Positions 23,967 through 32,204 of a DNA stretch of 36,490 bases are shown piece after piece. This stretch comes from Deltaproteobacteria bacterium (GTDB lineage: Bacteria; Desulfobacterota; Binatia; UTPRO1): positions 1-36,490 of the forward strand of contig JAJCZP010000235.1 in the NCBI GenBank assembly GCA_029262315.1, written 5' to 3'. The notes under the pieces were generated by a model. That model searched no databases and was not told the origin of the DNA. It saw nothing but the letters and a program-made list of their open reading frames with translations. Positions within the stretch are counted from its first letter, which is position 1; each line of letters begins with the position of its first letter. The translations under genes were made by a program, and so were the position numbers.

Positions 23967-26465
23967 TCAACTTTCTGCGACGTCACGCTGCGCAGCTCGG
24001 CGCCCCCGCGCGCGCGCGGAGCGCTCGGCCGCCGCTTCGTCGCCGCGCGTACTAAGGGCCATCAACACCGGCGAGAGGGTGATATCGGCGACGAACGCGA
24101 AGATGATCGTGACGCCCGTCAACAAGCCGAACTTTACCAGGTTGTTGAGGCTCGCGAACGCGTAGATGAAGAACGAGAGTGACAACACGACCGACGTCAC
24201 GAGCAACGCTTGCCCGGTGGTGCGGAGAGTCTCGCGCACGGCCGCCGACGTATCGTGCAGCTCCTCGTGGTATTTGCGAAACACGTGCATGAAGTGGATC
24301 GTATCGTCCACCGCCAGGCCGATCGCAATGCTCCCGATCAAGAGGGTGAAGGTGTCGAGCGCGATCCCGGCCCACCCCATGAGCCCCAGCGTCAGGATGA
24401 TCGGTGCCAGGTTCGGGACCATCGAAGCCAGCCCCGTGCGAAAGGTGCCGAGCACGAGAAACATCAGCGGCGTAATGATGGCGAGGGCCATCAAGTAGCT
24501 GCGCTCGAGACTGGTCGAGATCGCGTTCAGCGACCGTGTCATCAGGCTGACGAAGCCTGTGATCGTGATCTCGACGTCGTCGCCGAGGATCTCGTGGGCG
24601 AGGGCCTCCACACGGGCGATGAACGGCTGGTAGTACAAGGGGGAGGCGTAGGGCAGGTTCATGGTGAGACGCGCGCGTTGGAACTGGAGATCGACCAGCT
24701 GCTCGAGATCGTCGGCGCCGCTGTTCTCGAACAGCAGCAGCTCCTGCGCCACCAGCGCCCGGCTGTCCGGAATCGCGTAGTGGTCGGCGCGGTTCTCGTT
24801 CAGCGCCTGGTGGATCTCCTTGGAGACGTCGACGATCGAAAGGACCTTTCCGACGCGCATGTCGTGAAGATCGTCGATGCGCATGCTGCGCTCGCTCAGC
24901 TCGTCGAGGCGCTCGAGCAACAACGGCTCGTGCAGGCCGTTCTCCACGCCGGTGTCGACCATCACCTCGAGCGAGACCGAGCCGCCGAGCTCGGCGTTCG
25001 CGAGCTCGGTCGCGATGCGAATCGGATCGTCCTCCGGAAACCAACCGATCGGGTTGTAGCTGAAGCCCAACCGGGTGATGCCCGCGATCGCGAAGAGCAG
25101 GATGACAGTCATACACCCCAACACGGTCTTCGGATGCTGGACGCACCGGTCCCCCGTCCATACCAGCGCCCGCTCGATACGACCGGCCCCCGCGCCCTGA
25201 TGCGGCGCGCGGCGCGCGAGCGGTATCGTGGTGAGCAGGGCCGGCAGCAGCACCATGCAGTACGTCAGCCCGAGCCCGATCCCGAGCGGCGCAAAGATCC
25301 CGACGTCCACGACGGGCTGGACGTCAGCGGCCAGAAAGGAGAGCAGACCGCCCGCCGTAGTGAGCGCGGTCATGACGATCGCCAGTCCCGAATGATGCAG
25401 GGCATAGGCGAGGGCCTCGTCACGCGACCGGCCCGCATCATAGGCACGAAAGAAGATCACCAGCAGATGGACGCTGCCCCCGACGCCAACGGCCAACAGA
25501 AAGGACGGCAGGATCTGCGTCGGAATGCCGAGCGGTCTCCCAATCAGCCCCATGGCCCCGAACGTCGAGACGATCGAGAGCGCGACGACCACAAGCGGGA
25601 GGAACACCGCGGATAGGCGCCGAAACATCGCGAACAGGAGCACCGCCGCCGCGAACAGCGACAGCGAGACGAAGACCGTCATGTTGTCGATCATCTCGGA
25701 CGCCAGCCGTGCCGCCACGACGGGCCCGCCCGACAGGTGGATCGCGAGGTCGTCGGTGCGAAAGCGGTCGAGCAGCGCGATGATCGCGTCAGCCGCCTCG
25801 GTCTCCTGCTCGCCCGTCAGACCAATCGGTGCGACGCTTCCGGCGTCCTCAAACCCGACGAGTGCGTCGTCGGCACTCGATTCGCTGGCGTAGGTCTGGA
25901 GCTTGACGACCAGCGTCGTCGTGCGTTGGTCCTGCGAAAAGAGGTAGTTCTGGTAGAGCGGGTTCGCGAGGGCGCGCCCGCGAATCGCGCGCAGCGTGAG
26001 GGCGTCGAGCGGCCAGTCCTCGAGCAGATCGCGCACGATCAACTCGTCCCCATCGCCGCGCGTCTCGCGCACGTTGATCAGACTGGTGACATCGGCCACA
26101 TAGGGAATCTCATCCTCGACCGCCCGATGGAGCTCGCGAAGCGTCGTGAGAAAGCCGGGCTCGAAGATCTCGGGCGGGCGCAGGGTGATGAGAAGCAGCT
26201 GGTCGCTACCGAACTGCTCGCGAAAGGCCGCGTACACGACCCGGGTCGGGTCGTCGGCCTGCAGGAACGAGTCGTTCGAGGTGTCGATCTCGAGACGCGG
26301 AAGCTGCGATCCCAGCACCAGCGCCAGCGCGACCATCGAGCCAATGATCGGCCAGCGCCTCCGGGCCGAGATGTACCCCCACGCCTCGAAGCGACGCTCG
26401 ATCCGCGTACGGAGCGCGACGTCCAACCGCGGCTGGCGCCTATGTGCCTTGGATGACTCGATCAT
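23967..26465 (-). CDS. RND superfamily (MMPL-type) transporter
   Basis: The 832-residue protein has the two-fold RND layout. TM1 is at ~39-56, a periplasmic loop with LEIDTSNDSFLQADDP runs to ~255, and five helices cover ~262-412. TM7 is at ~447-466, with a second loop (FSYNPIGWFPEDDP) and five further helices before a charged Arg/Ala-rich tail. The motif GLAVDDTIHFMH in the fourth helix of the second half is the proton-relay/sterol-sensing-domain type of the MMPL and HpnN groups. Members export lipids, hopanoids or hydrophobic molecules by proton motive force. There is no adjacent membrane-fusion protein or outer-membrane channel, so it fits the stand-alone lipid-exporter type. Substrate unknown. 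Confidence 0.85.
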   Translation of the reverse strand: MIESSKAHRRQPRLDVALRTRIERRFEAWGYISARRRWPIIGSMVALALVLGSQLPRLEIDTSNDSFLQADDPTRVVYAAFREQFGSDQLLLITLRPPEIFEPGFLTTLRELHRAVEDEIPYVADVTSLINVRETRGDGDELIVRDLLEDWPLDALTLRAIRGRALANPLYQNYLFSQDQRTTTLVVKLQTYASESSADDALVGFEDAGSVAPIGLTGEQETEAADAIIALLDRFRTDDLAIHLSGGPVVAARLASEMIDNMTVFVSLSLFAAAVLLFAMFRRLSAVFLPLVVVALSIVSTFGAMGLIGRPLGIPTQILPSFLLAVGVGGSVHLLVIFFRAYDAGRSRDEALAYALHHSGLAIVMTALTTAGGLLSFLAADVQPVVDVGIFAPLGIGLGLTYCMVLLPALLTTIPLARRAPHQGAGAGRIERALVWTGDRCVQHPKTVLGCMTVILLFAIAGITRLGFSYNPIGWFPEDDPIRIATELANAELGGSVSLEVMVDTGVENGLHEPLLLERLDELSERSMRIDDLHDMRVGKVLSIVDVSKEIHQALNENRADHYAIPDSRALVAQELLLFENSGADDLEQLVDLQFQRARLTMNLPYASPLYYQPFIARVEALAHEILGDDVEITITGFVSLMTRSLNAISTSLERSYLMALAIITPLMFLVLGTFRTGLASMVPNLAPIILTLGLMGWAGIALDTFTLLIGSIAIGLAVDDTIHFMHVFRKYHEELHDTSAAVRETLRTTGQALLVTSVVLSLSFFIYAFASLNNLVKFGLLTGVTIIFAFVADITLSPVLMALSTRGDEAAAERSARARGRRAAQRDVAES

Positions 26466-26670
26466 CGAAACGACCGCTCACTTATCATTGCAAGTCGCCG
26501 AGCGCCTCATGGAACGATGGGAAGCCTCGGCCGGCGAACCTAGGAGGGCCGCCGGAACCGTCGGCGGAAGCCGACCTCTCGGATCGTGATGCTCATGGAC
26601 GCATCACTCGACAAGCAGCCCACGATGTTCCACAACTACCTCTTCGATCCTTACCCCGGAGGAACAGTCG

Positions 26671-27207
26671 ATGCCGAATAGCTTTCCAAAGCGAGCCTCT
26701 TTGCGTGACGGACGTCGCATCGTGCTCCGTCCGTTCACGGACAGCGACACGGAAGCCCTCTTCGAATTCTTCCAACGGCTCCCGCCCGAGGTCCGACGCT
26801 TCGCCTGGGACCGTATCGACGATCGCGCGCTCGTCGAAAGCTGGGGTCGCAGTATCGACTACGACAGGGTCTTCCCGCTGCTGGCACTCGACGGCAGCAC
26901 GATCGTCGCTGATGCGACCCTGCATCGACGCCAGATGGGCCCCCTCCGGCTCGTCGGCCGCATCAAGTGGCTCGTCGACCCCGAGTGGCGGAACGTCGGC
27001 CTGAGCACCGTCATCATGAACCAGTTCATCAGCCTGGCCCGCGCGAACGGCCTGCAACATCTGTCGACACTGCTCACCTCCGATCTGGAGAGCGCCGCCA
27101 TCCAAGTCCTCACCGACATAGGATTCACCGCGACCCAACTCCCGGGCTACGGAGTCGATCCCGACGGTGGCGTGCACGACATGACCTTCATGATCTGCAA
27201 GCTCTAG
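26671..27207 (+). CDS. GNAT family acetyltransferase
   Basis: GGAGGAAC lies seven bases before ATG 26671. The 178-residue protein starts with RRIVLRPFTDSDTEALFEFFQ, the first GNAT strand and helix. It includes DPEWRNVGLSTVIMNQFISLARANGLQHLS, where R-N-V-G-L replaces the usual R/QxxGxG/A acetyl-CoA loop, and ends in VLTDIGFTATQLPGYGVD, as in the acyl-acceptor end of the fold. This resembles the GNAT module attached to some acetyl-CoA synthetase-like protein acetyltransferases, but stands alone. It probably acetylates a small molecule or protein lysine. The weak CoA loop lowers certainty about activity. Confidence 0.8.
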   Translation: MPNSFPKRASLRDGRRIVLRPFTDSDTEALFEFFQRLPPEVRRFAWDRIDDRALVESWGRSIDYDRVFPLLALDGSTIVADATLHRRQMGPLRLVGRIKWLVDPEWRNVGLSTVIMNQFISLARANGLQHLSTLLTSDLESAAIQVLTDIGFTATQLPGYGVDPDGGVHDMTFMICKL

Positions 27208-27354
27208 CCTTCCGAACGATCCCCCACCCCTGGCGCCACGGCGCAAGCGACGATCGGCGGTGACGCGATCTCACCGGACGGTACCGTGGTCGTTCGGGAC
27301 AGACCCATGCAATCCTCCTCGTCGATGACTCCAGGCACCGAGAACCGCGACGGG

Positions 27355-28680
27355 TCAGCGCGGCTCGGTGACCACCACCGTCGCGGCACCGGGATTGGTC
27401 GTGTCGACCGTGATGCTCCGCTCCGGGGCTGCCCCCCCGAACGAAACGGTGACATCGTGCAGGCCGGCAGCAACCGAGACTCGCGCGGCGAAGACCCGCC
27501 CGGGCATCATCGTCCATGAGCGGGTGTCGGGGCGATCGAGTGCCACCATCGTCGCCTCGACGAGGATGCTCAGCACATCGCCCAGCACCCCGCTTTTCGC
27601 ATTGCCGGCGGCACGTACACCTTCCGCGACCCCGGCGCGCGCGGCCATGCGGGTCAGTGCCGCGAGGATGATCGTCGGCTTCGCCTCCTCGTACTCCGCG
27701 CGGACCGCTGCGCCCAGATCGACCACCTGCTCGATCGGTATGTCGCGATCATCCACGCGGACCAGCGGCATACCGAGCGAACTCGGGGTGTCGACGAGCT
27801 CCGGATACACGATCACCTTGCCCGCGCCGTACCTGAGAAAGTCGGCGTTGCCGGAGATCAACGTTCCAGCAATCCCGACCGCGGCGCCGACCGGGATGCG
27901 GCGCGGCTCCTTATGTGGCACCCGCCCGAGATTGACCACTATCAGCAACTCCCGCTCTGGACCTGCGGTGGTTTCGCCCTCCGAGGGCTCCAGCAGTTGG
28001 GTGATCTGCGGTCCACGATACGGATGATCGCGCGCCAATCGCTGCACGGGTTCCACGAGTGAGTCTAGCGCAGCACTCGCCAAGGCTTCCTCGTAGTAGC
28101 GCAAGGCCCGATCCCCCTCGCCGCGGTGCTCGAACACGAACCCGGCCAGGTAGGTGCCGAGCGTCGCCGGCCCTTCGGCCTCGATGTTCTCGCTGTCGAG
28201 GTAGTCACGCATGACCTGGAAGCGACGGGCTTCGACCGCCGCCCCGTCCAGGTCACCGACGGCGAGATAGTTCATCAGGTTGAGTGGGTTCAGTGCCAGA
28301 CGTTCACTGGGCGGCGTCTTGTAGGTCTTGGCGCTATCGCTGTAGAGGTAGCTTCCGAGCGCGCCAATGGCGTCGGCACGCAGGTCGAGGAGCTCGAGTT
28401 CTTGCTCCGCCGCCGAGAGATCTCGCGCCGAGCCAGGGTAACCCGCCAGCGCCTGCTGCAGCATGCCGCGCTCGAGCGCTGCCAGCGAGCGATCCCCCGT
28501 CCATTCCGCCGGCAACTGGTCCGTCGACGCGACGCCGAGGACGCGGTTCATCTCGCCGGCGGCGCGAGCATAGTCCCCTACCGCTGTCGCTTGATTGGCA
28601 ACGGCGAGCCGGTCGATGTACGTCGCGCAGCCGCCCAGCAACGCCGCGGCGAACACGAGCAATACTCGCCCGATGGGCAC
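27355..28680 (-). CDS. COG3014-like lipoprotein
   Basis: The 441-residue product begins at GTG 28680 with a lipoprotein signal (VLLVFAAALLGGC, Cys18). Alpha-helical repeats follow with tetratricopeptide-like texture (YARAAGEMNRVLG, RALRYYEEALA), then a beta-rich half (LLIVVNLGRVPHKEP, GTLISGNADFLRYG). The order and motifs match the COG3014 family, which in gammaproteobacteria is commonly encoded next to lpoB. It would be tethered in the outer membrane facing the periplasm. It is the last gene of a three-gene operon, 29 bases after the lpoB-like stop. Its function is not known; the context suggests a role with peptidoglycan synthesis or envelope integrity. Confidence 0.7.
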   Translation of the reverse strand: MPIGRVLLVFAAALLGGCATYIDRLAVANQATAVGDYARAAGEMNRVLGVASTDQLPAEWTGDRSLAALERGMLQQALAGYPGSARDLSAAEQELELLDLRADAIGALGSYLYSDSAKTYKTPPSERLALNPLNLMNYLAVGDLDGAAVEARRFQVMRDYLDSENIEAEGPATLGTYLAGFVFEHRGEGDRALRYYEEALASAALDSLVEPVQRLARDHPYRGPQITQLLEPSEGETTAGPERELLIVVNLGRVPHKEPRRIPVGAAVGIAGTLISGNADFLRYGAGKVIVYPELVDTPSSLGMPLVRVDDRDIPIEQVVDLGAAVRAEYEEAKPTIILAALTRMAARAGVAEGVRAAGNAKSGVLGDVLSILVEATMVALDRPDTRSWTMMPGRVFAARVSVAAGLHDVTVSFGGAAPERSITVDTTNPGAATVVVTEPR

Positions 28681-28709
28681 AAGGCGCGCGCGGGAACGAG
28701 GATGTGGGA

Positions 28710-29324
28710 CTATCGCTGCAGAGCCTTGGACCGCGCCACCTCGCTCTGAAACCTGATCAAGCTAGTCTCGATCTCGATCACCTGCAGGAAGAGCATGTAT
28801 TGCACACGCCTGGCCTTGTTGATCCGCTCGTCGACCGCAGTGATCTTGCCCGTGAAGAAATACTGCGCGCCGAGCTGACGCCCCAGTCTCTGCGCGCTAC
28901 TGGAATCGTAGACCGCACCTTGCTGGATGCCGATCTCGCGAGCGAGATCCTGCTGGCGACTGCGGTCGACCACCAGGACGGAGTTGGTGTTGACCAGAGA
29001 GGTCTCGATCGACGACAGCAACATCAGCATCTGGTCGTCGAGATGCTGCGTGGTCGCGTTCTGAATCGGCCATATTGCCACGATCGGCGGCGCCGACGCC
29101 CCCTTGATCGACTGCTGCCAGAAGGGAGAACTCTCCAGGCGTCCGAGATAGTCGGAGACCAGATAGGCGATGTCCTCGCGGTCGAGCGTGACGCTCATCG
29201 CGGGCCGATCGAGGTCGGGGTGGGCCGTCCCTTCCCCACCCCGCACGGCACGTGCGGCGCACCCGGCCAACGTCAGCGCCGCGACCAGACCCAGGACCAA
29301 CACGGGCGCCAGACGATGATGCAT
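28710..29324 (-). CDS. LpoB-like lipoprotein, penicillin-binding protein activator family
   Basis: Start ATG 29324 (MHHRLAPVLVLGLVAA) gives a lipobox LAGC with Cys22; the frame is open further upstream but only this start gives a signal. The 204-residue protein has DLDRPAMSVTLDREDI, IWPIQNATTQHLD, SLVNTNSVLVVDRSRQQDL and LGRQLGAQYFFTGKITAVDE, all hallmarks of the LpoB/COG3417 family, and its length matches. In Escherichia coli LpoB reaches from the outer membrane to stimulate the synthase PBP1b. A PBP1b partner is not visible here. The small exported-protein gene lies 14 bases upstream and the COG3014 gene follows. Confidence 0.85.
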   Translation of the reverse strand: MHHRLAPVLVLGLVAALTLAGCAARAVRGGEGTAHPDLDRPAMSVTLDREDIAYLVSDYLGRLESSPFWQQSIKGASAPPIVAIWPIQNATTQHLDDQMLMLLSSIETSLVNTNSVLVVDRSRQQDLAREIGIQQGAVYDSSSAQRLGRQLGAQYFFTGKITAVDERINKARRVQYMLFLQVIEIETSLIRFQSEVARSKALQR

Positions 29325-29338
29325 ACCCCGAGATCCCC

Positions 29339-29686
29339 TCATCCGAACATTCCTCCAACCGCGGCGAACGGCACCAGTACGATGTCGAGTGGAAGCGTCA
29401 ACAGATAGAGCGGAGCCTTCGCCGCCGGCACCATCGTCGAGCCGGCCACCCCACGCGTGAGTGCAAAGATGTAGCTCGAGTTGTACCAGCCCTGCTCTGG
29501 CGGAGGTGGCGAGGGCTGATACCGGGGCTCGAGTTCGCGCGGCTCGGTCCCGCCGGATTGCGCAACCTCGAAGGGCACCATCGGACCCGCGTCGCCCGCC
29601 ATGCTCGTACCAGCAGCCGCCGCGAGCAGGACGATGATCGCGGCAACGAGCGCGATGCCTCCTGAACGGGATCGAGAGATCGTCAT
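29339..29686 (-). CDS. small exported protein, first gene of the LpoB operon
   Basis: The 115-residue product has an N-terminal signal or anchor (SGGIALVAAIIVLLAAAAG, cleavage near SMA|G). A proline-rich middle follows (RYQPSPPPPEQG), then YNSSYIFALTRG, and a hydrophobic C-terminal stretch LYLLTLPLDIVLVPFAAVGG. The LPLDIVL pattern recalls the end of YceK/YidQ (DUF1375) lipoproteins, though there is no lipobox cysteine. It lies where gammaproteobacteria often have ycfL beside lpoB, but it is not YcfL-like. It is co-directional with the lpoB-like gene, 14 bases away. Function unknown. Confidence 0.6.
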   Translation of the reverse strand: MTISRSRSGGIALVAAIIVLLAAAAGTSMAGDAGPMVPFEVAQSGGTEPRELEPRYQPSPPPPEQGWYNSSYIFALTRGVAGSTMVPAAKAPLYLLTLPLDIVLVPFAAVGGMFG

Positions 29687-29794
29687 TGGATACTCTTAAG
29701 ACAACGCGATGCTCTTTGCCAATCGCATCCCGTGACCCGAACGTGACCGCCACAAGAGCGCAGCTTGAAAACTCGGACTACGGGCAAGACAAAG

Positions 29795-29838
29795 TGGAGC
29801 CGAGGAGAGTCGAACTCCCGACCCCTTGAATGCCATTC
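29795..29838 (-). tRNA. 3' fragment of tRNA-Ala(GGC), likely an att site copy
   Basis: Read on the minus strand, this 44-nt stretch contains the anticodon loop ATGGCAT (GGC anticodon at 29834-29832) and the 3' half of the anticodon stem (TCAAG). Then come a GGGTC variable loop, a T-arm GGGAG-TTCGACT-CTCCT, the acceptor strand CGGCTCC and A73 (29795). No encoded CCA is present. The 5' half is missing: the left anticodon stem is CACGA instead of the CTTGA needed, and no D-arm or GGAGCCG acceptor strand lies in the expected place. It is a partial copy, not a functional tRNA. Confidence 0.7.
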
Positions 29839-29860
29839 GTGCGAGGATGAAACTCGCACG
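29838..29860. repeat. perfect 8-bp inverted repeat touching the tRNA fragment
   Basis: CGTGCGAG (29838-29845) and CTCGCACG (29853-29860) pair perfectly around a 7-base loop. The stem begins at the first base where tRNA-Ala similarity is lost. It may be a recombinase arm/core element or a terminator. The remainder of 29861-30097 up to the channel gene shows no gene. Confidence 0.45.
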
Positions 29861-30097
29861 GTTTGCGGCTAAAATTGCCGGCGTGTCGCGGCGTCCACGC
29901 AAGCCCCCACGCAGTCGCAACCGTCCCGATTCCCAGGGATGCGACAATAAGACCGATCCTTCCCAGCAGGACGAACGCCCCCTGCCCTGGCGCCGAGCGA
30001 GAACGCGCCGATCGACGCCTGCGAGAGTTGGCACGATTGTCGCTGTGAACTGTCACGCGGGAGGCGGCACAGGGGCACGCCAACGCCCGACCAACCC

Positions 30098-31165
30098 ATG
30101 CCATTCGATCTGAAGAGCCTCTCCATAACCCGTGGCGGTCTCGTCTCCGCCAGCCGCCCCACTCTACGCGCGCTGCTCTTGCTGCTCGGTGTCTTCGCTT
30201 TCGGAACTTCCGGGTACCTGTTCGTCGGCGGCGAGGGGACCTCGCTGCTCGATGCCACGTACATGACGGTGATCACCCTCACGACCGTGGGCTACGAAGA
30301 AAGCATCGAGCTCACCGGCAACCCGACCGGCAGAATATTCACCATGGGCCTGCTCGTGCTCGGCGTGGGCACCTTCTTGTATTTCTTCTCGAACGTCACC
30401 GCGCTGCTCGTGGAAGGGACGCTCGACCGCATGTTCTGGAGGACTCGCATGCTGCGAAAGACCCATCGACTGAATGAGCATACGATCATCTGCGGCGGTG
30501 GCGACACCGGCAAGCACGTGATCAAAGAGCTGCTCGACACGAGCCGCCCCTTCGTGCTGATCGAGCAGGACGCCGAGCGCATCCAGGAGCTCTACACCCA
30601 GCTCGGGCAGGAGTTCCTTGCGATCTCCGGAGACGCCACCGAAGACGAGAGCCTGCTGGAGGCCCGCATCGAGACGGCACGCGGCGTCGTCGCGTGCATC
30701 AGCAACGACCGTGACAATCTCGTCGTCACCTTCTCGGCCCGACATCTCAACCCGTCGGCCCGCATCGTCACCCGCTGCGTCAATCTCGCCGACCAGGCAA
30801 AACTCCGCCGTGCAGGCGCGGACGCCGTCGTCTCACCGGATCTCGTCGGCGGCATGCGGCTGGTCTCCGAGCTGGTGCGTCCGACCGTCGTATCGTTTCT
30901 CGACCTCATGCTCCGGGAAGAACACGAAGGCCTCCGTGTCGAGCAGGTCACAATTGCAGACGACTCCACACTGGCCAACGCCAACGTCGGTGCCCTACGC
31001 GGCCGCGGGATCGAAGGCCTCCTGGTCGTCGCCGTGCGCACGACGACCGGCGCCTGGCACTACAATCCGCGCGACGACATGACGCTGACGGCGGGCGCGG
31101 CAGTAGTGTACATGGGCACACCGGCCACCGTCCACGCGTTGGAGAAACTTGCACAGGGCACCTGA
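30098..31165 (+). CDS. two-TM potassium channel with RCK (TrkA-N/TrkA-C) domains
   Basis: The 355-residue protein has TM1 (LRALLLLLGVFAFGTSGYLF), a pore loop with the selectivity filter TLTTVGYEE, and TM2 (IFTMGLLVLGVGTFLYFF). A Rossmann-type RCK domain follows (HTIICGGGDTGKHVIKEL, FVLIEQDAERI, AISGDATEDESLL), and then a TrkA-C domain ending in AAVVYMGTP. This is the MthK/GsuK design: a tetrameric inner-membrane K+ channel gated by a ligand, often Ca2+ or NAD(H), at the RCK ring. All key channel residues are present. It converges with the ABC-linked binding protein gene, 16 bases apart. It is the first gene to the right of the tRNA fragment. Confidence 0.9.
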   Translation: MPFDLKSLSITRGGLVSASRPTLRALLLLLGVFAFGTSGYLFVGGEGTSLLDATYMTVITLTTVGYEESIELTGNPTGRIFTMGLLVLGVGTFLYFFSNVTALLVEGTLDRMFWRTRMLRKTHRLNEHTIICGGGDTGKHVIKELLDTSRPFVLIEQDAERIQELYTQLGQEFLAISGDATEDESLLEARIETARGVVACISNDRDNLVVTFSARHLNPSARIVTRCVNLADQAKLRRAGADAVVSPDLVGGMRLVSELVRPTVVSFLDLMLREEHEGLRVEQVTIADDSTLANANVGALRGRGIEGLLVVAVRTTTGAWHYNPRDDMTLTAGAAVVYMGTPATVHALEKLAQGT

Positions 31166-31181
31166 CCGGGGCGGACCGCGA

Positions 31182-32204
31182 TCATTCGTAGGCGCGTGCC
31201 AGGCTTGCCGCGTTCCGCTGCATGACGGTCAGGTAGTCGCCCTCGGCCGGGACGCGTGCGCATGGGTCGAAGACCAGGCTTTCGATCCCGAGTTCAGCGA
31301 GCCGGGCGCGCGTGGCTTCGAGCGGCGTGTCTTCCCAGAGCATCCACTGTGCAGCGTGCCGTTCGACGAGCGCACGGAGCTCTTTCCATGCCTCCTCGCT
31401 CGGCTCCTCGTCGGGCTCGAAGTGTACGCTCTCGAGTCGGAGGCCATAGGCACGCGCGAGATACTGATAGACGGGGTGTGAGGCCAGGAGCAGTCGCGAC
31501 GGTGCGCTCTGCGTGATCCGGCGGAACTCGCGGTCGAGGGCGTCGAGGTCGTGCTCCAGACTGGCGAGTCCCGCATCGAACGCGGCGTCGTGCTGAGGAC
31601 GGGGGGTCGTGAGAGCGTCGCGGATGGCCCGTGCCTGCTCGCGGGCCAGTGCGGGATCGAGCCAGGTCGTGAAGGCGAGGTCGCCGTGGGTGTGGGCACC
31701 GGTCGGCCCGTGCGTGTGCTCGACGGTGTCCTCGCGCACGAGGTAGCGCTCGCGGAACCCCGCCGAGGTGTCGACGAGACGCGCCAGCGGCAGGGTCGCA
31801 CGCTCGGTCCAGCGCGCGTAGCGGGCGCCGTTCAGCACGATGAGATCGGCACGTTGGTAGGCGAGAATGCTCGCCGACGTTGGGGCCCAGAACGCCGGGT
31901 CGACCTTGGGCGGGGCGGGAAATACGGCGCGTACCGCGGGTCCGCCGATCCGCTCCGCGAAGTACTGCAGGGGATAGCTCACCGTGTAGACGACGAGTGG
32001 GCTTGCGGGTTGGTCGCCAGGTCGCTCCGCCTCGCCCGCCGCGCTACCCGCGGCGGAGACGATCGCCGCAAGCGCAAGTCCGATTGCCATCACGCCGAAC
32101 GAGGTAAGGAGCCCGGCTGCGACCGCGCCAGCCGTACCCGCACACACGAATCGCGTGCCGACACCTCTCGATCGGCAGCCAGCCTCGCGCGCCCGCGCCG
32201 TCAT
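31182..32204 (-). CDS. ZnuA/TroA-like binding protein with altered metal ligands
   Basis: ATG 32204 overlaps the permease stop (ATGA). The 340-residue protein has an N-terminal hydrophobic segment around residues 20-50 that could be a signal peptide or membrane anchor. The cluster A-I (ZnuA/TroA) fold follows: YFAERIGG, PKVDPAFWAPT, ADLIVLNGARY, WLDPALAREQA, SHPVYQYLARAYGL and a C-terminal LVFDP. The usual first histidine (DPH) is DPA, and the second (HxWLDP) is TTWLDP. His in SHPVYQY and the acidic residue in FDP remain. A HTHGPTGAHTHG loop is present. It probably binds Zn2+ or another metal differently from ZnuA, or a metal complex. Last gene of the operon. Confidence 0.8.
   Translation of the reverse strand: MTARAREAGCRSRGVGTRFVCAGTAGAVAAGLLTSFGVMAIGLALAAIVSAAGSAAGEAERPGDQPASPLVVYTVSYPLQYFAERIGGPAVRAVFPAPPKVDPAFWAPTSASILAYQRADLIVLNGARYARWTERATLPLARLVDTSAGFRERYLVREDTVEHTHGPTGAHTHGDLAFTTWLDPALAREQARAIRDALTTPRPQHDAAFDAGLASLEHDLDALDREFRRITQSAPSRLLLASHPVYQYLARAYGLRLESVHFEPDEEPSEEAWKELRALVERHAAQWMLWEDTPLEATRARLAELGIESLVFDPCARVPAEGDYLTVMQRNAASLARAYE

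Noticed and set aside
24210..25616. 468-codon plus-strand frame opposite the RND transporter
   Set aside because: It is antisense to clear transmembrane helices and the VDDTIH motif; the composition is that of a shadow.
29795..29880. Reading the tRNA-like stretch as an intact class II tRNA (with a TCA anticodon in the 29838-29860 hairpin loop)
   Set aside because: There is no D-arm and no 5' acceptor strand pairing with CGGCTCC. The 3' portion fits tRNA-Ala(GGC) base by base, so a fragment is the simpler reading.
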